From positions 62,001 through 126,000 of the forward strand of contig NZ_AVBG01000005.1 in the NCBI RefSeq assembly GCF_000770675.1: a stretch of DNA of 64,000 bases, in the 5' to 3' direction. Each line of letters opens with the position of its first letter. Position 1 is the stretch's first letter. Shown piece by piece: positions 16,669-25,571 of this stretch. The DNA is from Pontibacillus chungwhensis BH030062 (GTDB lineage: Bacteria; Bacillota; Bacilli; Bacillales; BH030062). Under the pieces are notes generated by a model that was not told the origin of the DNA, searched no databases, and worked only from the letters and a program-made list of their open reading frames with translations. A program made the position numbers and the translations under genes.

Positions 16669-18825
16669 ATGAATTCGATTGCCTCTGCCATTGTGAAAGC
16701 AAATAAGAAATTGCTTTTCTTTTGGTTAGCTATTGTTGTTGTGTTTGGTTATTTTGCGTTGGATCTTCCTTCAAAGCTTGAGGGGGATGGGTTTCGTACT
16801 GCTGGTGAGTACGAAGATGTAGAAGAGACGTTGAATGATCAATTTGGGTTTCCGAAGTCTTCTATATTATTACTATTTGAGGCTCATGAGGATGAAGATT
16901 TTCAGGGAACAATTACTGGCGTATTAAATGAAGTGAAAGACGTTTCTGCAATTACATCAGTGTCTTCACCGTTAGATGATGCATCCATGTTTAAGGAAGA
17001 TGTGGCTTATGCGTCGTTGAATATGGATGAAGAGCCTGAAGATATGAAAGCTGTTATTAAGGAAGTACGTTCCATCGCAGGTGACTATACAGGGGTGTCG
17101 GTAACTGGGGCGCCTGTGATCTCTGAAGATATTAATAAAGCTAGCCAGGAAGACTTGAAGACGGCAGAACTTATCGGAATTCCGGTTGCCCTTGTTATAT
17201 TATTGTTCGCTTTTGGTAGTGTTGTGGCTTCGATTGTTCCGGTCATTGTCGGTGCCGTAACAGTCATTTTAGCATTTGGCGTTCTTACGCTAATGGGCGA
17301 TAGTGTTAATTTATCTGTGTTCCTTCTCAACGTCGTTCCGATGGTTGGGTTGGCTCTAAGTATTGATTTTGCTTTGTTGTTCATCAATCGTTATCGCGAG
17401 GAGCTTGAATCAAATGGGCCGGCTGCGGCAATCCGGACAACGATTTTAACGGCAGGGCGGTCTATTCTATTCTCAGCTATGTGTGTGTTCATTGGACTTG
17501 GAGCTATGATGGTGATTCAAATTGATATTTTCCTAACGATCGCTTTAGGAGGAATGGTGGTTGTTTCTATTGCTGTCTTAACCGCCTTAACTCTTCTTCC
17601 AGCTATCCTGTTTCTGATTGGCGAAAATATTAACAAGTGGAAAGTGATCCGTGTTGGTCAATCATCTGTAGAGCGTTGGCGCACGTTCGCTAGGTGGGTC
17701 ATGAAACGTCCAATTGTCCTGACACTTGTTGCACTAGGGGTATTGGTCGTAGGGATTATACCAATTCAAAATATGAACTTGTCCATTCCTACCATAGAAT
17801 CGTTGCCTGAAAGCTATGAATCAAGAGCGGCTTACGAAAGTATTGAAGAGGAGTTTCTGAACCCAGATCAAAGTCAAGTATATCTCGTGGCGAAGAGTGA
17901 TCAAGATTGGTTAAGTGAAGAAGGGTTAGAAGCTTGGCAACAATTGAAAGAGGAAGTTGCTGATGAGGAGCTTGTTGAATCCGTTTCTACATTGTTTAGT
18001 GTGAGCGAAATAGGTACGAGTGATGAACTCTACCAGGCTTTGCAGCAAGAACAGGTGCAGAGCCAGCTAGAACCCGCTATTAACCGTTTCGTTCAAGATG
18101 AACAACTCCTAATACCTGTTGTCATAGATACAGAAGCAGACACAGACAAAGCTCAACAATTAATGAGGGAGTGGAATGAAAAGGATTGGAATGTGGAGGT
18201 TCAAATCGGAGGACAGCCAAAGTTCAATCAGGAAATTTATGATGAAATTTACGACAAAGTGGGTATTAGTGTAGCGATTATTCTAGGATCTACGTTCACC
18301 ATTTTAATGCTCGCCTTCAAGTCGATTTTAATCCCCCTTAAGGCGATCTTCATGAATGTAATAGGCCTGACCTCAACATTCGGCGTGCTTGTTCTCCTAT
18401 TCCAAAATGGCCTGTTAGGTCTTGAGGAAGCGGATATTGCTCTGGTTCTTCCTGTGCTTGTCTTTAGCCTTGTTTTCGGTTTAAGTATGGACTATGAAGT
18501 GTTTCTCATTTCAAGAATCCATGAGTTCTACCAGGAAACAAAGGATAATCATTATTCTACAGTAGAGGGCCTTGCAAATACGAGTAAGATCATCACCTCT
18601 GCTGCTCTAATTATGATTGTAATTACTGGAGCTTTTGCTTTCACAAATGTAATGCCGGTCAAACAAATCGGAATTGGAATTGCCATCGCTATATTTATTG
18701 ACGCTACCATTATCCGGCTATTGCTGGTTCCGAGCCTAATGAAGCTTCTTGGAGAATTAAACTGGTGGTTCCCATTCAAAAAGGGGCATTCAAAGAAAAT
18801 GAAAAAAGAAGGTCGCTCTAATTAA
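16669..18825 (+). CDS. MMPL/RND-family membrane exporter
   Basis: The 718-residue protein has the two-fold MMPL layout. A first TM segment is followed by an extracytoplasmic loop (about 35-165) and TM 2-6 (about 170-320). A linker, TM 7 and a second loop (about 365-525) precede TM 8-12 (about 530-700). The GLSMDYEVFLISRI and ALSIDFALLFINRY motifs in the TM4 and TM10 regions are the conserved proton-relay positions. It resembles B. subtilis YdfJ. Lipid or drug export is expected, but the substrate is unknown. GGAGCAGG precedes the ATG. Confidence 0.87.
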   Translation: MNSIASAIVKANKKLLFFWLAIVVVFGYFALDLPSKLEGDGFRTAGEYEDVEETLNDQFGFPKSSILLLFEAHEDEDFQGTITGVLNEVKDVSAITSVSSPLDDASMFKEDVAYASLNMDEEPEDMKAVIKEVRSIAGDYTGVSVTGAPVISEDINKASQEDLKTAELIGIPVALVILLFAFGSVVASIVPVIVGAVTVILAFGVLTLMGDSVNLSVFLLNVVPMVGLALSIDFALLFINRYREELESNGPAAAIRTTILTAGRSILFSAMCVFIGLGAMMVIQIDIFLTIALGGMVVVSIAVLTALTLLPAILFLIGENINKWKVIRVGQSSVERWRTFARWVMKRPIVLTLVALGVLVVGIIPIQNMNLSIPTIESLPESYESRAAYESIEEEFLNPDQSQVYLVAKSDQDWLSEEGLEAWQQLKEEVADEELVESVSTLFSVSEIGTSDELYQALQQEQVQSQLEPAINRFVQDEQLLIPVVIDTEADTDKAQQLMREWNEKDWNVEVQIGGQPKFNQEIYDEIYDKVGISVAIILGSTFTILMLAFKSILIPLKAIFMNVIGLTSTFGVLVLLFQNGLLGLEEADIALVLPVLVFSLVFGLSMDYEVFLISRIHEFYQETKDNHYSTVEGLANTSKIITSAALIMIVITGAFAFTNVMPVKQIGIGIAIAIFIDATIIRLLLVPSLMKLLGELNWWFPFKKGHSKKMKKEGRSN

Positions 18826-18890
18826 AATAGTAATAGGGATGCACGATCGTCCTGTCACGCTATTATGGATAACGGTATAAATTTTTGTAG

Positions 18891-18929
18891 AAAAGGCACA
18901 ATTCTCTAATGGGAGAACTTGTGCCTTTT
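18891..18929 (+). terminator. Terminator of the MMPL gene
   Basis: The stem AAAAGGCACAA with CTTGTGCCTTTT encloses a second small TTCTC/GAGAA stem, 66 bp after the stop codon. Nothing else was recognised up to 19140. Confidence 0.75.
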
Positions 18930-19149
18930 GTCTTGAATGAATTTAGAATTCAAGATGTATACATTCTAAGCATTTAGATTTAACTTTCATAAATGAATTG
19001 CTACACTAAGGCTGTTATTGTGACCATTTAACAACATATACTTGGAAAAACAAACCTTTGACAATTAGGAAGAATTCTAGTAATTTTAATAATCGATAAA
19101 GCCGATTAAAATGATAGGAATAATTATAAATGGAAAGGGGAGGGAGTTT

Positions 19150-20382
19150 ATGAGTCGATTATTTAAAGGGTATGTGAACGCATCTCTAATTGTAAAAATA
19201 ACTGTAGCACTTATAGTAGGTATTACCGTAGGATTGATCTTTGGTGAACAAACATCTGTATTGGCGCCATTAGGCGACTTGTTAATGAGATTATTAAAAT
19301 TTATCATCATTCCACTCATATTCTTTACGTTAATTGTAGGAGTGAACCAAACGCGGGTAGGTAACTTAGGACGCATGGGAGGGAAGATGTTCCTTTACTA
19401 TGTAGCAACGTCTGCACTAGCGATCACAGTCGGACTGCTTGTTGCAAGTTTATTTGACCCTGGTTCTGGTTTGTCTGTTGATACGAATGAGACGATCGAA
19501 GCTAACGAGCACCCAGGTGTAGCTAGCGTGTTATTAAATATTATCCCAACAAATATTGTAACAGCATTTTCTGAAATGAACTTACTTGGTATCATATTTA
19601 CTTCACTTGTATTTGGTATTGCGATTTCTGCACTTCGCAACTCCGAGGAACATGGAGAACTTGGAGAGAATGTTTATAAGCTATTCAATGGTTTGAATGA
19701 AGCAACATTTAAGATTATGAATGTGATTCTTCAGTATATCCCGATTGGAATCTTTGCGATTATTGCTCAGACCGTTGGAAACCAAGGATTAGACACAATC
19801 CTTTCGCTTGGAAATATGGTCCTTGTTCTGTATGTTGCTATTCTTGTACAAATCGTCCTTTATACGGTCTTAATGGTTGTATTTAAGATGAGTCCAAAAG
19901 AATTCTTCTCTCAGGCTCGTACACCAATGATTACCGCGTTTGTGACGCAGAGTAGCTCAGGTACGCTACCTGTTACGTTAAATGCGGCTAACCGTTTGGG
20001 TTTATCAAAGAGTCTGTATGGGTTTAGCCTTCCGCTTGGAGCAACCATTAACATGGACGGTGCAGCGATTCGTATTGCTGTATCAGCAGTCTTTGCAGCA
20101 AACTATACGGGTATGACGCTCGGATTCACAGACATGTTAATGATTGTCATTGTTGGTACGCTTGCATCAATTGGCACAGCAGGTGTCCCGGGTGCTGGTA
20201 TTGTCATGATTGCTACTGTATTCACCCAAGTTGGGTTACCTATGGAAGCTGTAGCGGTTCTAGCCTCGATTGATGTTCTTGTCGGTATGGGTGCGACTGC
20301 ACTTAACGTAACAGGCGACCTAGTCGGAACATCTATTATTAATCAAACAGAGAAGAAGCATGAAAATAAAGCCTCTGCTTAA
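19150..20382 (+). CDS. Dicarboxylate/amino acid:cation symporter (DAACS family)
   Basis: The 410-residue transporter has eight membrane helices and the two re-entrant hairpins of the GltPh fold, with TQSSSGTLPVT in hairpin 1, GATINMDGAA in helix 7 and GTAGVPGAGIV in hairpin 2. Family members import glutamate, aspartate or C4-dicarboxylates with sodium or protons. The specificity is not settled by sequence alone. The start at 19150 is placed behind AGGGGAGGGAG; an in-frame ATG 39 bp upstream lacks such a site. Confidence 0.9.
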   Translation: MSRLFKGYVNASLIVKITVALIVGITVGLIFGEQTSVLAPLGDLLMRLLKFIIIPLIFFTLIVGVNQTRVGNLGRMGGKMFLYYVATSALAITVGLLVASLFDPGSGLSVDTNETIEANEHPGVASVLLNIIPTNIVTAFSEMNLLGIIFTSLVFGIAISALRNSEEHGELGENVYKLFNGLNEATFKIMNVILQYIPIGIFAIIAQTVGNQGLDTILSLGNMVLVLYVAILVQIVLYTVLMVVFKMSPKEFFSQARTPMITAFVTQSSSGTLPVTLNAANRLGLSKSLYGFSLPLGATINMDGAAIRIAVSAVFAANYTGMTLGFTDMLMIVIVGTLASIGTAGVPGAGIVMIATVFTQVGLPMEAVAVLASIDVLVGMGATALNVTGDLVGTSIINQTEKKHENKASA

Positions 20383-20393
20383 CGAATAGAAGA

Positions 20394-20429
20394 AGCCAGG
20401 TTCTCTTTATAGGAGAGCCTGGCTTTTTT
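20394..20429 (+). terminator. Terminator of the DAACS symporter
   Basis: AGCCAGGTTCTC pairs with GAGAGCCTGGCT, followed by six Ts; the hairpin touches the stop codon of the convergent amidinotransferase-fold gene. Confidence 0.85.
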
Positions 20430-21372
20430 ATGACCTTCTTTCAAATGGCAGTGTCATACATCTTATTCCTCCGCCACCTTTTTCTAGTTCATCAACCTCA
20501 ACTTCAACGAGCTTCTTCTTCTTTAACTTTGGATGGTTTTTGAGAATCTTTTTGTTTGCTTTCGTGCTTATTAGAATCGTTTCCGGATCAAGGTTCAGGA
20601 AATTAATATCAGCAACCGTATGTTTAATATCGTTGGTCCACTCGACATCGTATTCGTGCCGGTTTAGGAATTCCTGCATCATTTGATAACTAGAATGTTT
20701 ATCGGTTAAGACTTGGATAGGCAAATACCTCATATAGCTTTTTGCAAGAAATACATCCCTAGCTGCTACATTGCTATTCATATCTAAATGAAGAGTGTCA
20801 GGTCTTCTTGGAAGATCAATGACACCAATTTCAGAAAAGCCGGCTTTGAATATGTGGTCTTTCATTGCTTGAATCGTTTCATAGCTTGTGCGAAGTCCAG
20901 TATTAATGATTATGGCGTCTTTATTCAATATCATGAGATCTCCATATTCTATAGCCTTGCCCTTGTTATTAGCTTGTATCTTAAAACGATCAGGGCCAAA
21001 CCAATCAAGGAATAGGAAATGAGACTGGATGTACTCAGGTCGTCTCATAGAAGTGCCGGGTTCACCAGGAATGATAGTGTTTCCAAATACGCAAGCCAGA
21101 TCACGAACAAAGAAGCGATTGATAAGTTGTTGACTAAGTTGTGCGTCTTGTCGGGATAAATAACTCGAATAATCAATGACTCTGATGTCGTGACTCTCCA
21201 TAGCATGTACAAGGTTATGAAAATGTTCATGTGCTTTCTTTTGATCTACAGGCTTTTCCCATTGCACATCTGTAGCTGTTTGGGAGTCTGCAACGTCCAA
21301 TGCAGAAGGAGAACAAACGAGAACTGTCTTCAATTCGTCGTACTCATTCCAGCAGTTAGGCTTAATATCCAT
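20428..21372 (-). CDS. Arginine deiminase/amidinotransferase-fold protein
   Basis: The 314-residue protein belongs to the guanidino-group-modifying superfamily (arginine deiminase, DDAH and amidinotransferases). Active-site positions are visible: Glu142-Tyr-Gly-Asp145 for the usual EGGD, His195 in TLHLDM, and nucleophilic Cys305 in GGGIRCMTLP. It would hydrolyse or transfer the guanidino group of arginine or a methylated or decarboxylated relative. It is divergent from an amino acid permease, a plausible uptake partner. No arcB or arcC lies nearby, so a standard deiminase pathway is not indicated. Confidence 0.82.
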   Translation of the reverse strand: MDIKPNCWNEYDELKTVLVCSPSALDVADSQTATDVQWEKPVDQKKAHEHFHNLVHAMESHDIRVIDYSSYLSRQDAQLSQQLINRFFVRDLACVFGNTIIPGEPGTSMRRPEYIQSHFLFLDWFGPDRFKIQANNKGKAIEYGDLMILNKDAIIINTGLRTSYETIQAMKDHIFKAGFSEIGVIDLPRRPDTLHLDMNSNVAARDVFLAKSYMRYLPIQVLTDKHSSYQMMQEFLNRHEYDVEWTNDIKHTVADINFLNLDPETILISTKANKKILKNHPKLKKKKLVEVEVDELEKGGGGIRCMTLPFERRS

Positions 21373-21505
21373 GTGCTACCCCTTCCATTATGTGATTTAT
21401 TCTGCTTCTTACTATTGCCATAATCGTTAATTTCATTCCCAAGACACATATTCTCAGCTGTTTATCTAAAACTAAAACAAACTTGTATGAGGAAGGGGTG
21501 AAAAT

Positions 21506-22819
21506 GTGAGCAAAGAAGCTAAGGAAGGGCATTTAACCTGGTGGCAAATGTCCCTAATCGGTGTTGGTTGTATCATAGGTACAGGGTATTTTTTAGGTGC
21601 AAGTATTAGTATACAGAAAGCAGGTTGGTCCGTTTTAGTAGCTTACCTTTTAGCTGGTATGGCAACCTATATTGTATTTCAATCCTTGGCAAAGTTAACG
21701 GCTCATCACCCTGAAAAGGGCTCTTTCCGTACATATGCAAAGCAAGCATATGGAAGCTGGGCAGGTTTTAGTAATGGCTGGGTATATTGGTCTTCAGAAA
21801 TGCTTATCATGGGGAGTCAGCTAACGGCTCTTGGGATTTTTGCTCAGTTTTGGTTTCCCTTTATTCCATTATGGATCTTTTCAGCTGTTTTTTCAGGACT
21901 TGGTCTTTTCGTTATTTTGCTTGGGGTAGAGAAGGTTGAGAAGGTTGAGAACGTATTTGGAGTCATGAAAGTAGCTGCGATCTTGATGTTTGTGATCATA
22001 GCTGGAGCTGCTTTGTTTGGTCTGATTGAAATGGGTGAGTCGATTGATAGGTCCGAGAAAACAGACTTGTTTGCACACGGCTTTACAGGGTTATGGATCG
22101 CGCTGGTCTATGCTTTTTATGCTTTTGGAGGGATTGAAGTAATGGGGTTAATGGCAAAGGAAATGAAGGATCCAAAAGAGGCACCAAAATCGGGGAAGAT
22201 TATGTTGGCTTCATTAACAGCCCTGTATGTCTTATCCATATTCTTAGTCGTAAAGCTCACTCCTTTATCGTCTGTTAACGCCGATGAAAGTCCTTTTTTA
22301 ACATCACTTGCACGTTTAAATTTGCCGTATGTTTCTCATGCGTTTAATGCAGTTCTTATTATAGCCGGCTTTTCAACGATGGTAGCTTCTCTGTATGCAG
22401 TCACAACAATGCTCGTTACGCTAGCAGAAGAAGGAGATGCTCCCAAGGTGTTTGCAAAAGAAAGCAAGTGGAATGTACCACTGCCGGCTTTTACATTAAT
22501 TACGCTTGTTGTGATTGCCTCTATTATCATTGCATTACTGTTGCCTGATAAGTTATTTGAGTATGTGACTACAGCTGCTGGACTCATGCTTTTGTATACG
22601 TGGATTTTCATTCTATTTTCGTATAGAAAGTTAATGGCCAAAGGAGTTAAGGATACAATTTTGTTTATATTTTCTTTTGTCCTTATATTAGCAGCTATTA
22701 CGGGCACATTATGGGATCCTGTTAGCCGGAAAGGTTTTTTTGTCAGCCTTCTCTTTTTATTGTTCATCGCAACTGCCACTTGGTTGAAAGAAAGAAGAGG
22801 ACGTCATGGGGCTGAGTAA
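21506..22819 (+). CDS. Amino acid permease, APC superfamily
   Basis: The 437-residue protein has 12 predicted membrane segments and the APC helix-1 motif GVGCIIGTGYFLG. An EVMGLMAKEMKDP motif follows helix 6. Translation starts at GTG behind AGGAAGGGG; the overlapping ATG two bases upstream is immediately closed by a stop. The substrate is unknown. Divergence from the arginine-deiminase-fold gene suggests a basic or modified amino acid. Confidence 0.88.
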   Translation: MSKEAKEGHLTWWQMSLIGVGCIIGTGYFLGASISIQKAGWSVLVAYLLAGMATYIVFQSLAKLTAHHPEKGSFRTYAKQAYGSWAGFSNGWVYWSSEMLIMGSQLTALGIFAQFWFPFIPLWIFSAVFSGLGLFVILLGVEKVEKVENVFGVMKVAAILMFVIIAGAALFGLIEMGESIDRSEKTDLFAHGFTGLWIALVYAFYAFGGIEVMGLMAKEMKDPKEAPKSGKIMLASLTALYVLSIFLVVKLTPLSSVNADESPFLTSLARLNLPYVSHAFNAVLIIAGFSTMVASLYAVTTMLVTLAEEGDAPKVFAKESKWNVPLPAFTLITLVVIASIIIALLLPDKLFEYVTTAAGLMLLYTWIFILFSYRKLMAKGVKDTILFIFSFVLILAAITGTLWDPVSRKGFFVSLLFLLFIATATWLKERRGRHGAE

Positions 22820-22846
22820 GGAGGGGGAAGGAAATTTGTAATTAGC

Positions 22847-22931
22847 GGTGAAAGGGGGAGAGGACATTTGAGCAAATTACGAAATAAATTCTCTATAACG
22901 GACATCGTTTCCGCGAATCCCCCTTTTCACC
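22847..22931. repeat. Long-loop inverted repeat in a convergent gap
   Basis: GGTGAAAGGGGGA and TCCCCCTTTTCACC pair with one bulge across a loop of about 58 nt between the convergent permease and YqcI/YcgG genes. There is no T tract. It may act as a weak terminator or be a remnant of a mobile repeat. Confidence 0.5.
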
Positions 22932-22954
22932 AAAGTAGGTGGGGTTAAAGGTAA

Positions 22955-23725
22955 CTAATGACGTATACTTTTTAACTTGTTCTTCATCCTCATAAACGGG
23001 CATTTTGATGGGGTGGTGTCATCATCACGAAGGAAGTATTGTTTCCATTCGTAGTTTTCTTCCTGACCATACCACATCAGACTCGGGTGCGCGTCCATTT
23101 CGTCATAGTCTACAAGACGCTTTCGAATGACTTTCTTTAACTTTTGACCAAGAGTTGTAGAGGCGTTGATTTGATCAAAAACCCACCTCGGTTGAAAAGC
23201 CAGTAAAAAATAAGAAGAATGCCTGCTTTTTCTAAAAGTATGAGCAGGAGTTGCGCAAAACGCGAAATAGGGTTCTCCATCAAAACAAAATTCCCAAGCC
23301 GTGTGATGAGGGTCTTTGGGAATGCCCTCAGGCCACGGTGTTTCGTCGACCTTGTGCACATCGCTTAAAAGTGTCCAAAAAATCTCTTCGTACTCTTCAA
23401 TGGTAGTCTCATTACGTTGTAGATCTCTCGAATCAGAGAGAATCACGAGTGAGGCGTACATTCCTGTTTCTCTTGAAATGGTTCCGTATTCTTTCAGCAG
23501 ATTAGCAATATGAGTGGCGCTTTCTTTACTTGTAATGTCTTTAACAAAACCAAATCGTAACATGTCACCCACAAACCCTTGTTTGCCTGGGACGCATGGG
23601 TAAGGAGATTCCTCGTTCAAAAGCATTGAAGAGAAGTCATGATAGGCGTCTTGTTGCCAAGGTTCTAGTTCTTTATTATTTCTCTCTATCCAGCTCTTTG
23701 TATATAAATTCACTTCTATAAACAA
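22955..23725 (-). CDS. YqcI/YcgG family protein
   Basis: The 256-residue cytosolic protein matches the YqcI/YcgG family, with YPCVPGKQGF near the N-terminus, the central CFDGEPYFAFCATPAH and CPFMRMK at the C-terminus. The family has conserved cysteines and histidines but no established function. The start is uncertain: the TTG at 23725 lies only three bases from AAGGAGAGG, and the GTG at 23713 lies about 15 bases from GGAG. Confidence 0.8.
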   Translation of the reverse strand: MFIEVNLYTKSWIERNNKELEPWQQDAYHDFSSMLLNEESPYPCVPGKQGFVGDMLRFGFVKDITSKESATHIANLLKEYGTISRETGMYASLVILSDSRDLQRNETTIEEYEEIFWTLLSDVHKVDETPWPEGIPKDPHHTAWEFCFDGEPYFAFCATPAHTFRKSRHSSYFLLAFQPRWVFDQINASTTLGQKLKKVIRKRLVDYDEMDAHPSLMWYGQEENYEWKQYFLRDDDTTPSKCPFMRMKNKLKSIRH

Positions 23726-23783
23726 CCTCTCCTTAAGGATTTACACGGTTATCCTATTAAGAAAAGGGAGAATGGGTGTCTGT

Positions 23784-24416
23784 CTATACTCCAAACAAAA
23801 GACGAAACGCCTGTATTCCGAAGTAAAGACCGAATCCGATTAATACGACACCGGAAATGATGGAAATAACACGTTGAACCCCTGAACTCACTAGTCGACG
23901 GGTGCCTGTTGCAAGACCTGCCATCGTAAGATCCCAAATGGTAATGCCGAGGAAAATACCAAGGCTATAAATGAGTAGTTGATAAGGTCCATATTGATCT
24001 GTTGTCTGGGCTAAAATAGAACCGTAAATCCCGAGCCAGAACAAAATGCTTAATGGGTTAGAGATCGCCATCAAGAAGCCAGTCCGAAACGACTTTCCAA
24101 GCGTTTCTCCTCGTGTTTCCTGACGTTCAACTGAAGGAGATTTTGACTTGATAATACTTTCGATTCCTGTATAACAAAGAACAAAAAATCCAAATGACCA
24201 CAAAAATGCCCTTAAAAGAGGCGTATCAATGAATTGAGCCACTCCAAAATAAATAAGCAGCATAAATACCCCATCGGCGACCATACCCCCGACTCCCACA
24301 AGCCAGGCATGCCAAAAACCAAATCGAATTCCCTTATCTAGCTGAGCTGCATTGATGGGCCCCATTGGTGCAGATAAAGAAAGTCCGAGTAATATGTAAC
24401 TAAAAAAGATATTCAT
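23784..24416 (-). CDS. LysE-family amino acid exporter
   Basis: The 210-residue protein has six hydrophobic segments and the LysE/RhtB hallmark GLSLSAPMGPINAAQL near the N-terminus, with NPLSILFW in the middle. Members export basic or neutral amino acids using the membrane potential. The exact substrate cannot be told. It lies 58 bp upstream of, and in the same direction as, the YqcI/YcgG gene, so they may be cotranscribed. Confidence 0.88.
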   Translation of the reverse strand: MNIFFSYILLGLSLSAPMGPINAAQLDKGIRFGFWHAWLVGVGGMVADGVFMLLIYFGVAQFIDTPLLRAFLWSFGFFVLCYTGIESIIKSKSPSVERQETRGETLGKSFRTGFLMAISNPLSILFWLGIYGSILAQTTDQYGPYQLLIYSLGIFLGITIWDLTMAGLATGTRRLVSSGVQRVISIISGVVLIGFGLYFGIQAFRLLFGV

Positions 24417-24585
24417 AAAGTCCCACCTTGTCCACTTATTCGTACTAGTATATTCGACAGAGTGACGCTGATATACCTTTGAAGGAGTTCTTTTTTACTT
24501 AGCTCTGTTAAAGGTTAATGTTGTTAACCTTTATAACAAGCTTGTTTAAGATGAGGGTAGTAATCTTGAAGACTCGAATTTGAGA

Positions 24586-24771
24586 GAATGTTTCCGTTTG
24601 CTTTAATTGAGTGTAAGGTGGGACTGGAGACTACTCGCTTTCCTGTGGGGAGCTGGTGAGCCTCCTCACCCGGCACGCCGGCTTCCGGGGTCTCACCTAG
24701 GCTCTTCTGCCCACGGGAGTCTCGCAGTTTCCAGTCCCACCTTTGCCATATAAGTGTGAACGAAAACATGC
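24586..24771. repeat. Palindromic intergenic repeat, copy R3a
   Basis: Outer ends are AATGTTTCCGTT-like and CGAAAACAT. The inner stem pairs AAGGTGGGACTGGA with TCCAGTCCCACCTT perfectly. It is in the CTTTCC-to-GAGTCTCGCAG orientation and is followed about 40 bp later by an inverted copy. Confidence 0.88.
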
Positions 24772-24810
24772 CATATATAGAGGCGCCAGATCTCCTGATG
24801 TAAACTGGGG

Positions 24811-24986
24811 AGCCGTTCATATCTTTATGGCCAGGGCTTGCTCGGGGACTGCGAGACTCCCGCGGGATAAGGAGCCTAGGGAAGACCCCGCAGAGAGCGA
24901 AAGCGAACGAGGAGGCTTCCCAGCTCCCCGCAGGAAAGCGAGTTGTCCCCGAGCAAGCCCAAGCACTCATAAACGTAACGGCCCTT
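24811..24986. repeat. Palindromic intergenic repeat, copy R3b (inverted)
   Basis: This copy is opposite in orientation to R3a. Its stem pairs GGGCTTGCTCGGGGA with TCCCCGAGCAAGCCC. The right flank CTTCCATATAAGGGGGC recurs near R6. R3a and R3b make a composite inverted pair filling the 24.4-25.2 kb gap; nothing else was recognised there except the VOC gene leader. Confidence 0.88.
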
Positions 24987-25174
24987 TTAGCTGAGCAACC
25001 TCGAGCCTTCCATATAAGGGGGCTTATATGGATTAAATGAAAATAAACAATAAACATTAACAAAGCCTTTTGCTTAGAAGAGATAAGTTAACATCCCTAT
25101 TTTACAATTCAGCTTAAATGGGGAGTATAATCTTTAATGAGCGTAATTATTATAACTGAAGGGGTGGGTCCTGT

Positions 25175-25525
25175 ATGAAGGTACTAGGGTTTCGGTATGT
25201 GGATGTATCGGAGAAAAGTGATGAGATGGTGGATTTTTTTCAACATAAACTAGGCTTGGAGAATTCGTGGAGTGATACTGAGGACTACCGAGGGGGAATT
25301 TTTAAGGCAGGAGGGAGCTGGCTTGAGTTTTGGCATAAAAATGAGTGTATGAATGCTTTAACTATGCTTCAAATTGTAGTTGATGAGGCGGATGAATTTG
25401 CATCTTTCGCAAAAGAACAAGGGGTAGAGGTTCATGGACCTATTGAAGAACATGGGGAGAAGATCTATTCGTTACAGGCTCCAAACGGGATGCCGATAAC
25501 AATTATTTCAACGATTCAAACGTAA
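25175..25525 (+). CDS. VOC-family (glyoxalase/bleomycin-resistance fold) protein
   Basis: The 116-residue protein has the paired beta-alpha-beta-beta-beta units of the vicinal oxygen chelate fold, with FRYVDVSEKSDEMVDFFQ at the start and VHGPIEEHGEKIY near the end. It may be a dioxygenase, isomerase or resistance protein. Metal-ligand positions are not clear enough for a reaction. It stands alone behind a repeat-rich gap with a GGGGTGGG ribosome site. Confidence 0.75.
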   Translation: MKVLGFRYVDVSEKSDEMVDFFQHKLGLENSWSDTEDYRGGIFKAGGSWLEFWHKNECMNALTMLQIVVDEADEFASFAKEQGVEVHGPIEEHGEKIYSLQAPNGMPITIISTIQT

Positions 25526-25529
25526 AGTT

Positions 25530-25568
25530 AAGCCCACTCCTTTATAAAGGAATGGGCTTTCTATTTTT
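25530..25568. terminator. Bidirectional terminator between VOC and oligopeptidase genes
   Basis: AAGCCCACTCCTT pairs with AAGGAATGGGCTT with one mismatch and is followed by T-rich sequence; it separates convergent genes. Confidence 0.75.
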
Positions 25569-25571
25569 TAT

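Noticed and set aside
24524-25063. Long reading frames (up to 179 codons) through the R3 repeat pair, and similar frames in R1, R2, R5 and R6
   Set aside because: They lie in GC-rich inverted repeats, lack ribosome sites, have no domain similarity and occur in several frames at once.
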